NCBI GenBank assembly: GCA_947525005.1
Contig: CANNUY010000013.1
Span: forward strand, 1 to 59,106
From: an uncultured Candidatus Melainabacteria bacterium
Lineage (GTDB): Bacteria; Cyanobacteriota; Vampirovibrionia; Gastranaerophilales; Gastranaerophilaceae
Direction of reading: 5' to 3'
Length of the DNA: 59,106 nucleotides
The translations under genes were made by a program, and so were the position numbers. The first letter of the stretch is position 1. Each line of letters starts with the position of its first letter. The notes under the pieces are model-generated. The model was not told where the DNA came from, did not search any database, and worked only from the letters and a program-made list of their open reading frames with translations. This document shows, piece after piece, positions 45,394-53,089 of the stretch.

Positions 45394-46414
45394 TATTTTT
45401 GTTTATCGGTTTAATATACAATTCATCAAGCAATACGCAAACAGTTGCTGCAATAGCAGGAGCAAATATTACTCCAACTGCACCTAAAAATTTTGCTGTA
45501 ACAAATATTGAAAAGAATATAATCAATGGGTGTAAATCCATAAATTTTCCGAACACATAAGGACGAACGAAATTGTTTTCTATCCATTGTGCTAACAAGA
45601 AAAAGAATATTACTAACCCAACTGTCACTGGTCCAAGGTGATAACACATCAAAATACATATAACAAGTGCAATAGTAGGACCTACAACTGGAATTAAATC
45701 CAAAACTGCTGATAAAAACCCTAATAAAATAGCACAGTCAATCTTCATAATCATCAATGGTATCATTACACAAATTCCAACTCCTGCAATTACAGTAAGT
45801 TGAGCAATAATATAACTACCTATTTTTTCTGAAATTGTTGTAATAATAAGTCCTGCCTTACGTTTTATATGAGCAGGAAAAAGTAACATTACACCATTTC
45901 TGATAGATTTTTTATCCACTATAAAATAATACGTAATGATACACACAGCTAACAAATAAATCAAAGCTGAGACAATATTCAAGCCTATTGCAATAGATTG
46001 ATCAAGCAAACTTTTTGTAAAATTAGTCACAGGTTCAAACATCATAGGAATATCAATCATTGAAACAATCGTTTTTCCAAGTATTTGTTTATTGTAGACA
46101 AAGTTCTTAAATAGCTCTATTTTGTTAGGTAAAGCTACTAAAAAGACCTCAATTTGTTTTATTGCTATAACAATCAATGGTAACAAAACTGCAAATAATA
46201 CAACGGTTATTCCACCCATAACAATACTCGCAGCCATTGGACGACTAATTTTTTTGCTAAATTTATCCACTAAAGGATTTAAAGAACACGCAAACACAAA
46301 TGAAGCAAAAAATAACATTACGATAGTTGTAATCTGAGAAAAGAATTTCAACAGAAAAATCACCATCAATAAAAATATAATATTTTTAACGGTTATACTA
46401 TTTTTTATAGACAT
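45353..46414 (-). CDS. AI-2E (PerM) family membrane protein
   Basis: The 353 residues match the AI-2E/UPF0118 family: multiple membrane helices, beginning with two segments at about 8-45, then around 60-85, 150-175 and 205-310, and the conserved late region SAVLDLIPVVGPTIAL followed by ALVICILMCYHLG. Members export varied small compounds or act as Na+/H+ antiporters, so the substrate cannot be told. The gene overlaps the radical SAM gene. Confidence 0.9.
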   Translation of the reverse strand: MSIKNSITVKNIIFLLMVIFLLKFFSQITTIVMLFFASFVFACSLNPLVDKFSKKISRPMAASIVMGGITVVLFAVLLPLIVIAIKQIEVFLVALPNKIELFKNFVYNKQILGKTIVSMIDIPMMFEPVTNFTKSLLDQSIAIGLNIVSALIYLLAVCIITYYFIVDKKSIRNGVMLLFPAHIKRKAGLIITTISEKIGSYIIAQLTVIAGVGICVMIPLMIMKIDCAILLGFLSAVLDLIPVVGPTIALVICILMCYHLGPVTVGLVIFFFLLAQWIENNFVRPYVFGKFMDLHPLIIFFSIFVTAKFLGAVGVIFAPAIAATVCVLLDELYIKPINKNSEITTDDGDLSVQ

Positions 46415-46543
46415 AATTACCTCAAGATTTCTTTTACTTTATTGATAATAGCAAAAATTTCAAAGAAAATAAATAGACCAGATAATTTTATTTTGTTCTA
46501 TTTAATAACTTTACGTACTTATAGTGAGTCAATAACAAACAAG

Positions 46544-46609
46544 AGGTTGGTTGGTTGGTTGGGTTGGTTGGGTGGTTGGTTGGGTGGGTGAGTTGGTGCG
46601 TTGGTGGAT
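46544..46609 (+). repeat. GGTT-rich tract with G-quadruplex potential
   Basis: About 66 bp consist almost only of GG or GGG separated by T or TT (GGTTGGTTGGTTGGTTGGG and similar), on the plus strand. Nothing else in this AT-rich window resembles it. It lies 13 bp beyond the stop codon of the minus-strand gene at 46622, so that gene's mRNA tail would be CCAACC-rich and the opposite strand G-rich. Confidence 0.85.
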
Positions 46610-46621
46610 TTGTGAGAAAAA

Positions 46622-47716
46622 TCATTTGTTTTTATTTGTAAACCCTAGTCGCTCGGCCAAAAATGTAGAAACTAAAGGTATCATCGTATAATAAACCCCT
46701 GCATACAACAAGGTCGGTTTTGCAATCTTTATACCCTCAATATACTTACTCAATTTTTTATCGTGTTTATTTATCTCTGAAAACTTTTTTATAAACTTTT
46801 CTGTTGGTTTATCAGTCAATTTATCAACAAAATACCCAGATAAAATTCCTAAACCTGTTGAAATTAAAGCATTATTATTAAGAACTTTTTTTCTATCATT
46901 ATCGATTTTTTTGTTCTTATTCACCTCATAACACAACGTAGCAGTAGTCAGAGTATCAGTAACTGCCATTGTATGCATAGGAAAATTTGTATCCTTAAAC
47001 CGTTCTGAAAACTTTTGCATAAACGGTGTGTCAATAATTTTCCCCATCTTTTTAGCTATATTTAATCCTTTTAATCCACCTTTAAAACTTGGCGAAGTGT
47101 TTTTTATATCAGAAATTTCATTCAATTTTCTATCAATCAAATTCTTTTCTTCTCCTAAAACACTGTTCTCATCAATTTGAAAATCTTGATTATTTTCACG
47201 ATTTGTACCAAGCTTATCTTCCTTACCCAATTTATCCAATTTACCACTTTGTCCTTTTATAAGGGCTAACATAGGTGGTATCATAGCACAAGTAACAACT
47301 GCTCTAGGAACTGCTGTCAATGCGTTTGAACCTAATTTAAACATCTGCGTTGCAAACTGATAAGTTTTTGATTGAACAAGAGGTTTTCCACCCTCTTTCA
47401 TCTTATTTATTGTAGATGTTTTCAAATACTTTTCAGGATTATTATCGATTTTTTTTATATTCCTTGCAATCGGTAAAGATACAGCAAGCACCATCAAATA
47501 ATTCGTCAAAGAAGATGCAAACGATTTTGCACATGCCAGCTTTTTATTCTCTTTATCAGTCTTCGGGGTAGAAATAATAGACATAGGACGAACAACTGTT
47601 GCAAATGCCAACTGAGTGCCTGCCATAAAGCCTGCACCATTATTTGCAACTAACTCTAACCCCTTTTTAACAGAGTCACTTTTGCATATTTTAGTTGTTA
47701 TCGAACCTATTTTCAT
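46622..47716 (-). CDS. Lineage-specific membrane protein with internal SFKGG motif
   Basis: No known family was recognised in these 364 residues. Hydrophobic segments occur near 28-45, 65-85, 130-150, 285-300 and 330-352, interspersed with Lys/Asn-rich loops. TSPSFKGGLKGLN around residues 208-220 carries the F-K-G motif typical of orphan proteins in this lineage. No signal peptide. It could be an inner-membrane or membrane-associated protein; nothing suggests an enzyme. Followed directly by the GGTT-rich tract. Confidence 0.65.
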   Translation of the reverse strand: MKIGSITTKICKSDSVKKGLELVANNGAGFMAGTQLAFATVVRPMSIISTPKTDKENKKLACAKSFASSLTNYLMVLAVSLPIARNIKKIDNNPEKYLKTSTINKMKEGGKPLVQSKTYQFATQMFKLGSNALTAVPRAVVTCAMIPPMLALIKGQSGKLDKLGKEDKLGTNRENNQDFQIDENSVLGEEKNLIDRKLNEISDIKNTSPSFKGGLKGLNIAKKMGKIIDTPFMQKFSERFKDTNFPMHTMAVTDTLTTATLCYEVNKNKKIDNDRKKVLNNNALISTGLGILSGYFVDKLTDKPTEKFIKKFSEINKHDKKLSKYIEGIKIAKPTLLYAGVYYTMIPLVSTFLAERLGFTNKNK

Positions 47717-47774
47717 CTATATTAATTAGATAACAGAAACTTTTAAAAGTAAGTATTTATAAAGAAGTATTAAG

Positions 47775-48359
47775 ATGCAAACAGCCATATCAATAATTTA
47801 TACAATCTCAGGAATACTCTACACCTTTATTGCAGGTAGAGGAAAAGTTTATTGTTATCTTTTTGGAATAATTGCAACCTGTTGCTACTCATACCTTGCT
47901 TTTCAGAACCACATATTTGGGAATTTTTTACTTAATATAGGATATTATTTACCAATGCAAATAATCGGGATTTTTGAATGGAAAAAACACCTTAAAAAAG
48001 ATAAACAAGAAATAATAAAACAAAACTTAACCAATAAAGAACGCTTTTTTTTAGGCTCGATTTCAGTCATAGCCTGCATAATATTAGTAAGCTACTTAAA
48101 TTATTCAAAAGAAACTACCCCACTATTAGACAGCATAACAACTGTATTATCAATTTTAGGAATGTACCTCACAGTCAAACGCTGTATCGAGCAATGGATA
48201 ATATGGATTATAGTAAACTCGCTTACAATAATTATGTGGATAAAATTATCTCTAAAAAATACTCAAACTTATTCAACCATAATAGTTTGGACAATATATT
48301 TAATACTTGGAATTTATTTTTATATCCAATGGAAAAAAGAACTTACTCAAGAGGAATAA
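47775..48359 (+). CDS. pnuC: Nicotinamide riboside transporter PnuC
   Basis: PnuC imports nicotinamide riboside for NAD synthesis. The 194 residues have seven or so membrane helices and the family features GRGKVYCYLFGIIATCCYSYLAF (shown in part), NIGYYLPMQIIGIFEWKKH and, near the end, EQWIIWIIVNSLTIIMW. Complete length. It converges with alr, 2 bp between the stop codons. Confidence 0.92.
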   Translation: MQTAISIIYTISGILYTFIAGRGKVYCYLFGIIATCCYSYLAFQNHIFGNFLLNIGYYLPMQIIGIFEWKKHLKKDKQEIIKQNLTNKERFFLGSISVIACIILVSYLNYSKETTPLLDSITTVLSILGMYLTVKRCIEQWIIWIIVNSLTIIMWIKLSLKNTQTYSTIIVWTIYLILGIYFYIQWKKELTQEE

Positions 48360-48361
48360 AC

Positions 48362-49495
48362 TTATCTTACATAAACTCTAGGTAAACGAACCTTTAAACG
48401 ACAGGTCAATTCATAGTTTATCGTGCCGACAATTTTTGCCCAATTATCAATCGACAAATCCTTGTCTGAATCATTCAACAAAGTAATTATATCGCCCTCA
48501 GTTGCATCAATACCAGTAATATCAAACATCATTTGATCCATTGTAATATTACCGATTTGTTTAATTTTATAACCATTCAATTCTGCAAAAATTTTATTAG
48601 ACAAAGCTCTTGGAACACCATCAGCATAGCCTATCGGAATAGTCGCTACCTTTATATCCTTATCTGCTACATAAGAATAACCATAACTAATACCTTGCCC
48701 CTTTTTCATCATATGAATATTAGTAATACGACCTTTCAATCCCATAACCTGTTTCAATTCAGGTTTAAATTTCACGCCCTCTGGCAAGTCAGGTTCTAAT
48801 CCGTATATAGCAATTCCCATTCTTACCATATTAGATTTAATTTCATCATAATATTTCATTGAACCTGCTGTATTCAAAGCATGTAACAACAAACCTTTTG
48901 TATCAACAGCATTAGTTATCCTATTCCAAATTTCAAACTGTTTTTCTGTTTTTTCTATATCTTCAGCATTCGCTAAATGTGTAAAAATACCTTTCAAATC
49001 AAGATAATCAGCAGTTTGAGCCTTTTTAATAAATTCTACTGCATTTTCTGGTTCTAAACCTATTCTATTCATGCCTGTATTAAGTTTAATATGGACTTTT
49101 GGCTTAATTCCAGTTCTTTCATAAGCCTGCTTACAAGCGTTTAAATGAGCTTCTGAAAATATTGAAATAGAAATATCGTTTTCTGTAGCCACTTCAAATG
49201 ACCAAACAGGAACAGCACCTACAACAAGAATGTCACAACTTATTTTTTCATTTCTTAAATCCAATCCTTCATCAATAGATGCAACACCCAACATATCAAT
49301 TCCTGATGCCAACATTATTGGAGCTGTCATAATAGAACCATGACCATAAGCATCTGCTTTTACTATCCCCAACATCTTTTTATCAGCTGGAATATTTTTT
49401 CTAAACTCTCTTATATTATGCGCAATAGATTCTAAATTTATCTCTACCCACGCATCTCTATGTATATTTATTTGCGACTGTCTTATATTCTTCAT
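48362..49495 (-). CDS. alr: Alanine racemase
   Basis: Alr makes D-alanine for peptidoglycan, using pyridoxal phosphate. The 377 residues are complete: the PLP lysine is Lys46 in IVKADAYGHGS, the catalytic Tyr lies in GISYGYSYVA, and the C-terminal beta domain has GNITMDQMMFD. It ends 2 bp from the pnuC stop. Upstream is a long non-coding interval. Confidence 0.96.
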   Translation of the reverse strand: MKNIRQSQINIHRDAWVEINLESIAHNIREFRKNIPADKKMLGIVKADAYGHGSIMTAPIMLASGIDMLGVASIDEGLDLRNEKISCDILVVGAVPVWSFEVATENDISISIFSEAHLNACKQAYERTGIKPKVHIKLNTGMNRIGLEPENAVEFIKKAQTADYLDLKGIFTHLANAEDIEKTEKQFEIWNRITNAVDTKGLLLHALNTAGSMKYYDEIKSNMVRMGIAIYGLEPDLPEGVKFKPELKQVMGLKGRITNIHMMKKGQGISYGYSYVADKDIKVATIPIGYADGVPRALSNKIFAELNGYKIKQIGNITMDQMMFDITGIDATEGDIITLLNDSDKDLSIDNWAKIVGTINYELTCRLKVRLPRVYVR

Positions 49496-49716
49496 ATTCT
49501 ATATTATATAACAAGAGATTAAAAAAATATCATTTGTCAACCATGAAAACCTACAAATTTTTCAAAAATAGCCTGTATTTACAAATATTAAGTTTGTAAA
49601 TTAGGACATGCCCCCCTGATATCAAAAGGCATGCTTGTATGTAAAAAAATTAACTTTATTCTTTACTTGAAAAGAGCAGTCAAACATTTTAATATATAAA
49701 TACGTTGGAAGGAGTG

Positions 49717-49779
49717 ATGGCTACTAGATTAAGAACGGGAAGAATGAAAATATCCAAAACACAAAGAAAAAGAAATTAA
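49717..49779 (+). CDS. Candidate 20-residue basic micropeptide
   Basis: GGAAGGAGTG immediately precedes an ATG opening a 20-codon ORF with five Arg and three Lys and no acidic residue. A promoter (TTGAAA, about 18 bp, TAATAT near 49665-49695) lies upstream, and an intrinsic terminator at 49938 would give a roughly 250-nt transcript. This set of signals is better than chance. The product could be a ribosome- or nucleic-acid-associated peptide, or the ORF may only lead a non-coding RNA. Part of the 675-bp gap after alr. Confidence 0.45.
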   Translation: MATRLRTGRMKISKTQRKRN

Positions 49780-49937
49780 AAAGAAAAAGAAAGCTAAATA
49801 ACTAAAAGTTAATGAATAAATTATAATCGTAGGAGATTAGGGTAGTTTTAAAAAAATTTATAAAAGATTATATTAAGGGAAGATATAGAAAAAGAATTTC
49901 AAAATAAACATAACATAAATTAAATAGTAGTACTTAT

Positions 49938-49963
49938 ACTTGTCATTCGACAAGTTTTTTTTT
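49938..49963 (+). terminator. Intrinsic terminator of the micropeptide transcript
   Basis: A perfect 7-bp stem ACTTGTC-ATTC-GACAAGT is followed by nine T. Confidence 0.88.
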
Positions 49964-50030
49964 GCAAAAATTAGATAAAATATCAGATGTTATAAACTTG
50001 ACAAAATTGGGTATATAGCAAATACTAATA

Positions 50031-50150
50031 AAAGTAGGGGGAACCCTAAAGAAATGCTACTTCAATAGAGTTCCACTTCATACCTACTTAGATTCTATGA
50101 TTGCTAAAAGAATTTTAGCTAAAAGCCTTAGGACATCTAAGGCTTTTATA
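50031..50150 (+). ncRNA. Candidate small RNA with own promoter and terminator
   Basis: TTGACA at 49998 and TACTAA at 50023 (19-bp spacer) suggest a start near 50031-50036. The transcript of about 115 nt would contain AAGTAG/CTACTT pairing around GGGGGAACCC, a second stem ATAGA/TCTAT, the hairpin GCTAAAA-GAA-TTTTAGC, and a strong terminator AAAAGCCTTAG/CTAAGGCTTTT at 50121-50147. No ORF fits inside. I do not recognise an RNA family. hicB follows 20 bp after the terminator. Confidence 0.5.
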
Positions 50151-50170
50151 ATTATATATAGGCTTTAATT

Positions 50171-50317
50171 ATGAATATTGATATTATTGTACATAAAGAA
50201 GATAATGGATATTGTGCAGAAGTTCCTGCTCTAAAAGGTTGCTATTCACAAGGTGATACAATAGATGAATTAAAAGAAAACATAAAAGAGGCAATTTATT
50301 GTTGGTTATCAACTTAA
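50171..50317 (+). CDS. Short HicB-like antitoxin, orphan
   Basis: The 48-residue product has the compact HicB fold signature: an N-terminal beta strand (MNIDIIVHKEDNGYCAEVP), ALKGCYSQGDTIDELKENI and a closing helix. It ends just where a DNA-binding domain would start, so it is the minimal HicB partner domain. No HicA gene is adjacent on either strand. It may be a remnant of a toxin-antitoxin pair, or a solitary antitoxin. Its stop codon is embedded in its own terminator. Confidence 0.72.
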   Translation: MNIDIIVHKEDNGYCAEVPALKGCYSQGDTIDELKENIKEAIYCWLST

Positions 50318-50344
50318 CATAACTTGTCATTTGTTAAGTTTTTT
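50312..50344 (+). terminator. Terminator overlapping the hicB stop
   Basis: ACTTAACA pairs with TGTTAAGT around a 12-base loop and is followed by T residues. Confidence 0.75.
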
Positions 50345-50359
50345 CTTATTATAAGTACT

Positions 50360-51475
50360 ATGGAAGAACTTGAAAGCAAAAAAATAATAGGACTTATGTC
50401 AGGAACCTCTTGCGACTCAATAGATGCAGGACTTTGTGAAGTTTACCCTGATTTGAGTTGCAAACTCATCAAAGGGATAAATTATCCTTACCCAGAAAAA
50501 ATAAGACAAAAAATATTCAAAGCATTCTCTACAGAGATATCTCTAAAAGAACTTTGCCAACTCAATTTTGAAATAGGTGAGTGTTTCGGAAATGCCTGCA
50601 TTGAACTAATCAATGAGTTTGGGAAACCTGATTTTATATCAAGTCACGGACAAACAGTTTATCATTACCCATTTGACGAAAAAGAAGACGGTATAAATTT
50701 AAAAAGCACACTACAAATCGGTGAAAGCTCAGTAATATCTGCTAAAACAGGTTGCCCAACAATATCAAATTTTAGAGAATTAGATATAGCTTATGGTGGT
50801 CAAGGTGCACCCTTAGTTTGCTTTGCAGACAAAACTTGGTTTAAAAACTCAGCTGTTCAAAACATCGGTGGAATCTCAAACGTAACCGTAGTATCTGATG
50901 ACTGTCTACCTTTTGGATTTGATAACGGTTGTGGAAACATAATGATTGATTATTGTGTTAAAAAATTCTTTAATAAACGCTATGATAAAGATGGCGAAAT
51001 CGCAAAAAGTGGAACAATCTCTGATTACTGGCTTAATTGCCTACTTGAAGATGAATATTATTACCAAGACCCTCCTAAAACAACTGGCAGAGAATATTTT
51101 TCACCTAAATATATAGAAAACATTCTAAAAATAGCGCCAGAAAACAAAGCTGACATCATAGCTACTCTAACAGCACTCACAGCTAAAACAATCGCACAAA
51201 GTTATGAAAGGTTCGTTTACCCTAATGCACATATTAACACTGTTATTTTAGGTGGTGGTGGTGCTTACAATAAATATATGAAAGAACTATTGAGAACATA
51301 TCTTCCTAAACGATTAGAACTCAAAACCCACGAAGATTTTGGTATCTCTAATAACTTTAAAGAAGTTATGGCGTTTGCACTTCTTGGATACTGTAAATAT
51401 TATAACATTCCGAATAATGTGCCGTCTTGCACAGGTGCTAATCAGTCAGTGGTTCTTGGTAAATTCTGCGGATAA
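50360..51475 (+). CDS. anmK: Anhydro-N-acetylmuramic acid kinase
   Basis: AnmK phosphorylates and opens 1,6-anhydroMurNAc released from peptidoglycan during recycling. From the ATG at 50360 (MEELESKKIIGLMSGTSCD) the 371 residues are full length. The ATP-binding and catalytic motifs GLMSGTSCDSIDAGL, SHGQTVYHYP, QNIGGISNVT, FDNGCGNIMIDY and LGGGGAYNKYM are present. A more upstream in-frame start would lie inside the preceding terminator hairpin. No strong ribosome binding site is seen. Confidence 0.95.
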   Translation: MEELESKKIIGLMSGTSCDSIDAGLCEVYPDLSCKLIKGINYPYPEKIRQKIFKAFSTEISLKELCQLNFEIGECFGNACIELINEFGKPDFISSHGQTVYHYPFDEKEDGINLKSTLQIGESSVISAKTGCPTISNFRELDIAYGGQGAPLVCFADKTWFKNSAVQNIGGISNVTVVSDDCLPFGFDNGCGNIMIDYCVKKFFNKRYDKDGEIAKSGTISDYWLNCLLEDEYYYQDPPKTTGREYFSPKYIENILKIAPENKADIIATLTALTAKTIAQSYERFVYPNAHINTVILGGGGAYNKYMKELLRTYLPKRLELKTHEDFGISNNFKEVMAFALLGYCKYYNIPNNVPSCTGANQSVVLGKFCG

Positions 51476-51492
51476 ATTTTTAAACAAATAAA

Positions 51493-51533
51493 TAAAAGGG
51501 CGGTTTCAGTAAACTGAAACCGCCCTTTTAAAA
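51493..51533. terminator. Bidirectional terminator between anmK and ahcY
   Basis: A 17-bp stem, AAAAGGGCGGTTTCAGT and its complement, with A and T runs on the two sides, serves two convergent genes. Confidence 0.92.
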
Positions 51534-51545
51534 TATAAATTATAA

Positions 51546-52853
51546 TTATTTCCAACTGTTCAAATAAATTTGTTGTTCATCTGTCAAGCTATCAATTTGA
51601 ATATTCATAGATTCAAGTTTTAAAGAAGCGATTTTTTCATCAACTTCTCTTGGTAAAGTATACAATTTATTTTCTAATTTACCACGATTTTTAACAATAA
51701 ATTCCATACCCAAAGCTTGATTAGCAAAACTCATATCCATAACACTCGCAGGGTGACCTTCTGCTGCTACCAAGTTAACCAATCTACCTTCTGCTAATAC
51801 ATAAATAGACTTTCCATTTTCCAACTTGTATTCATCTAAGAATGGTCTAATTTTATTGATTTCTACAGTTTGTTCTTTCAATCCAGGAACATTAACCTCA
51901 TGATCGAAGTGACCTGCATTACAAACCATAGCCCCATCTTTCATATTCATAATATGTTCAACGTCAATAACGTGCATATTACCTGTTACTGTTAAGAAGA
52001 TATCACCATACTTAACTGCATCATTAATAGGCATAACTCTGTAGCCTTCCATAGCTGCTTCTAATGCTTTCAATGGATCAACTTCACAAACAATAACGTT
52101 TGCACCTAGAGCTTTTGCTCTCAAAGCACAACCACGACCACACCAGCCATAACCTGATACAACAACTGTTTTACCAGCAATAAGAACATTTGCAGCTCTC
52201 ATAATACCGTCTAAAGCACTTTGACCAGTACCATATCTATTATCGTAAAGGTGTTTTGTTAAACTTGTATTAACTCCAACTGCTGGGAATGCTAGCTTGC
52301 CTTCTTTTTCTAATGCTTCAAGTCTAATAATACCAGTTGTAGTTTCTTCAGTCGAACCTATCAATTTTTTAGCGATATCAGGACGTTCTGAATGGATTGC
52401 TGCAACCAAATCACAACCATCATCAATAACTAAATCAGGATTATGGTTCATTGCATCTCTTAAGTGCATACGATAAACATCAGCAGGTTCACCAGTATAA
52501 CCCAAAACAGGAATACCCCAATATTTTACCAACGCCGCAGCAACATCATCTTGTGTTGACAATGGGTTTGATGCAATTAAAACCGTATCAGCACCACCTG
52601 CTTGCATTACTGTACACAAAGCAGCAGTTTCTTTGGTAATATGAACACGTGCTGATAACTTTAAGCCCTCAAAAGGTCTTTCTTTCGCAAATCGTTCTTT
52701 TATCTTCATCAAAACAGGCATGTTTTTAAATGCCCATTCTATATTATTTTTGCCTTGTTTTGCAAGAGTAATATCTTTTATATCAGATTTATCAAAAATA
52801 CTTTCATTAGTAGCAATCATTGTTGGTTCCTTTTCTATTACGCTGCTAGTCAT
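51546..52853 (-). CDS. ahcY: S-adenosylhomocysteine hydrolase
   Basis: AhcY splits S-adenosylhomocysteine into adenosine and homocysteine, relieving product inhibition of methyltransferases. The 435 residues include the NAD-binding GYGWCGRGCALRAKALGANV, substrate motifs SNPLSTQDDVAAAL and CNAGHFDHEV, and the C-terminal Lys/Tyr region that reaches into a neighbouring subunit. AAGGAATCA precedes the ATG. It fits with the methyltransferases nearby (rsmH, the comM-linked enzyme) only in a general way. No SAH riboswitch was seen upstream. Confidence 0.97.
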   Translation of the reverse strand: MTSSVIEKEPTMIATNESIFDKSDIKDITLAKQGKNNIEWAFKNMPVLMKIKERFAKERPFEGLKLSARVHITKETAALCTVMQAGGADTVLIASNPLSTQDDVAAALVKYWGIPVLGYTGEPADVYRMHLRDAMNHNPDLVIDDGCDLVAAIHSERPDIAKKLIGSTEETTTGIIRLEALEKEGKLAFPAVGVNTSLTKHLYDNRYGTGQSALDGIMRAANVLIAGKTVVVSGYGWCGRGCALRAKALGANVIVCEVDPLKALEAAMEGYRVMPINDAVKYGDIFLTVTGNMHVIDVEHIMNMKDGAMVCNAGHFDHEVNVPGLKEQTVEINKIRPFLDEYKLENGKSIYVLAEGRLVNLVAAEGHPASVMDMSFANQALGMEFIVKNRGKLENKLYTLPREVDEKIASLKLESMNIQIDSLTDEQQIYLNSWK

Positions 52854-52910
52854 TGATTCCTTCTTTCCCTTTAGCCATCATTGAATTATTTAGTGTTAAA
52901 ATTACACACA

Positions 52911-53084
52911 TTACAACGTAATAATTTTATCATAAGCAACATTTATAGTAAAAAAATCTTTGCTAATCTTTACAATTGCCCACCTCAAAGGTTCAATCCC
53001 ACGTTTTTTTAGCTCACACTCAACATATTCTGTCGATGGATTGTTGTTATTTTTAATTTCTAATATCTCTGAAACTATACTCAT
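52911..53084 (-). CDS. Small conserved-looking protein downstream of glmS
   Basis: A 57-codon ORF starts with ATG 5 bp after the glmS stop. It reads as a compact soluble protein: MSIVSEILEIKNN, TEYVECELKKRGIEPLRW, AIVKISKDFFTINVAYDK. Composition and alternation of strands and helices look like real coding sequence. No family was recognised. The tight spacing to glmS suggests the same operon. It is too short for many ORF filters, so it is easily missed. Confidence 0.6.
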   Translation of the reverse strand: MSIVSEILEIKNNNNPSTEYVECELKKRGIEPLRWAIVKISKDFFTINVAYDKIITL

Positions 53085-53089
53085 GACTG

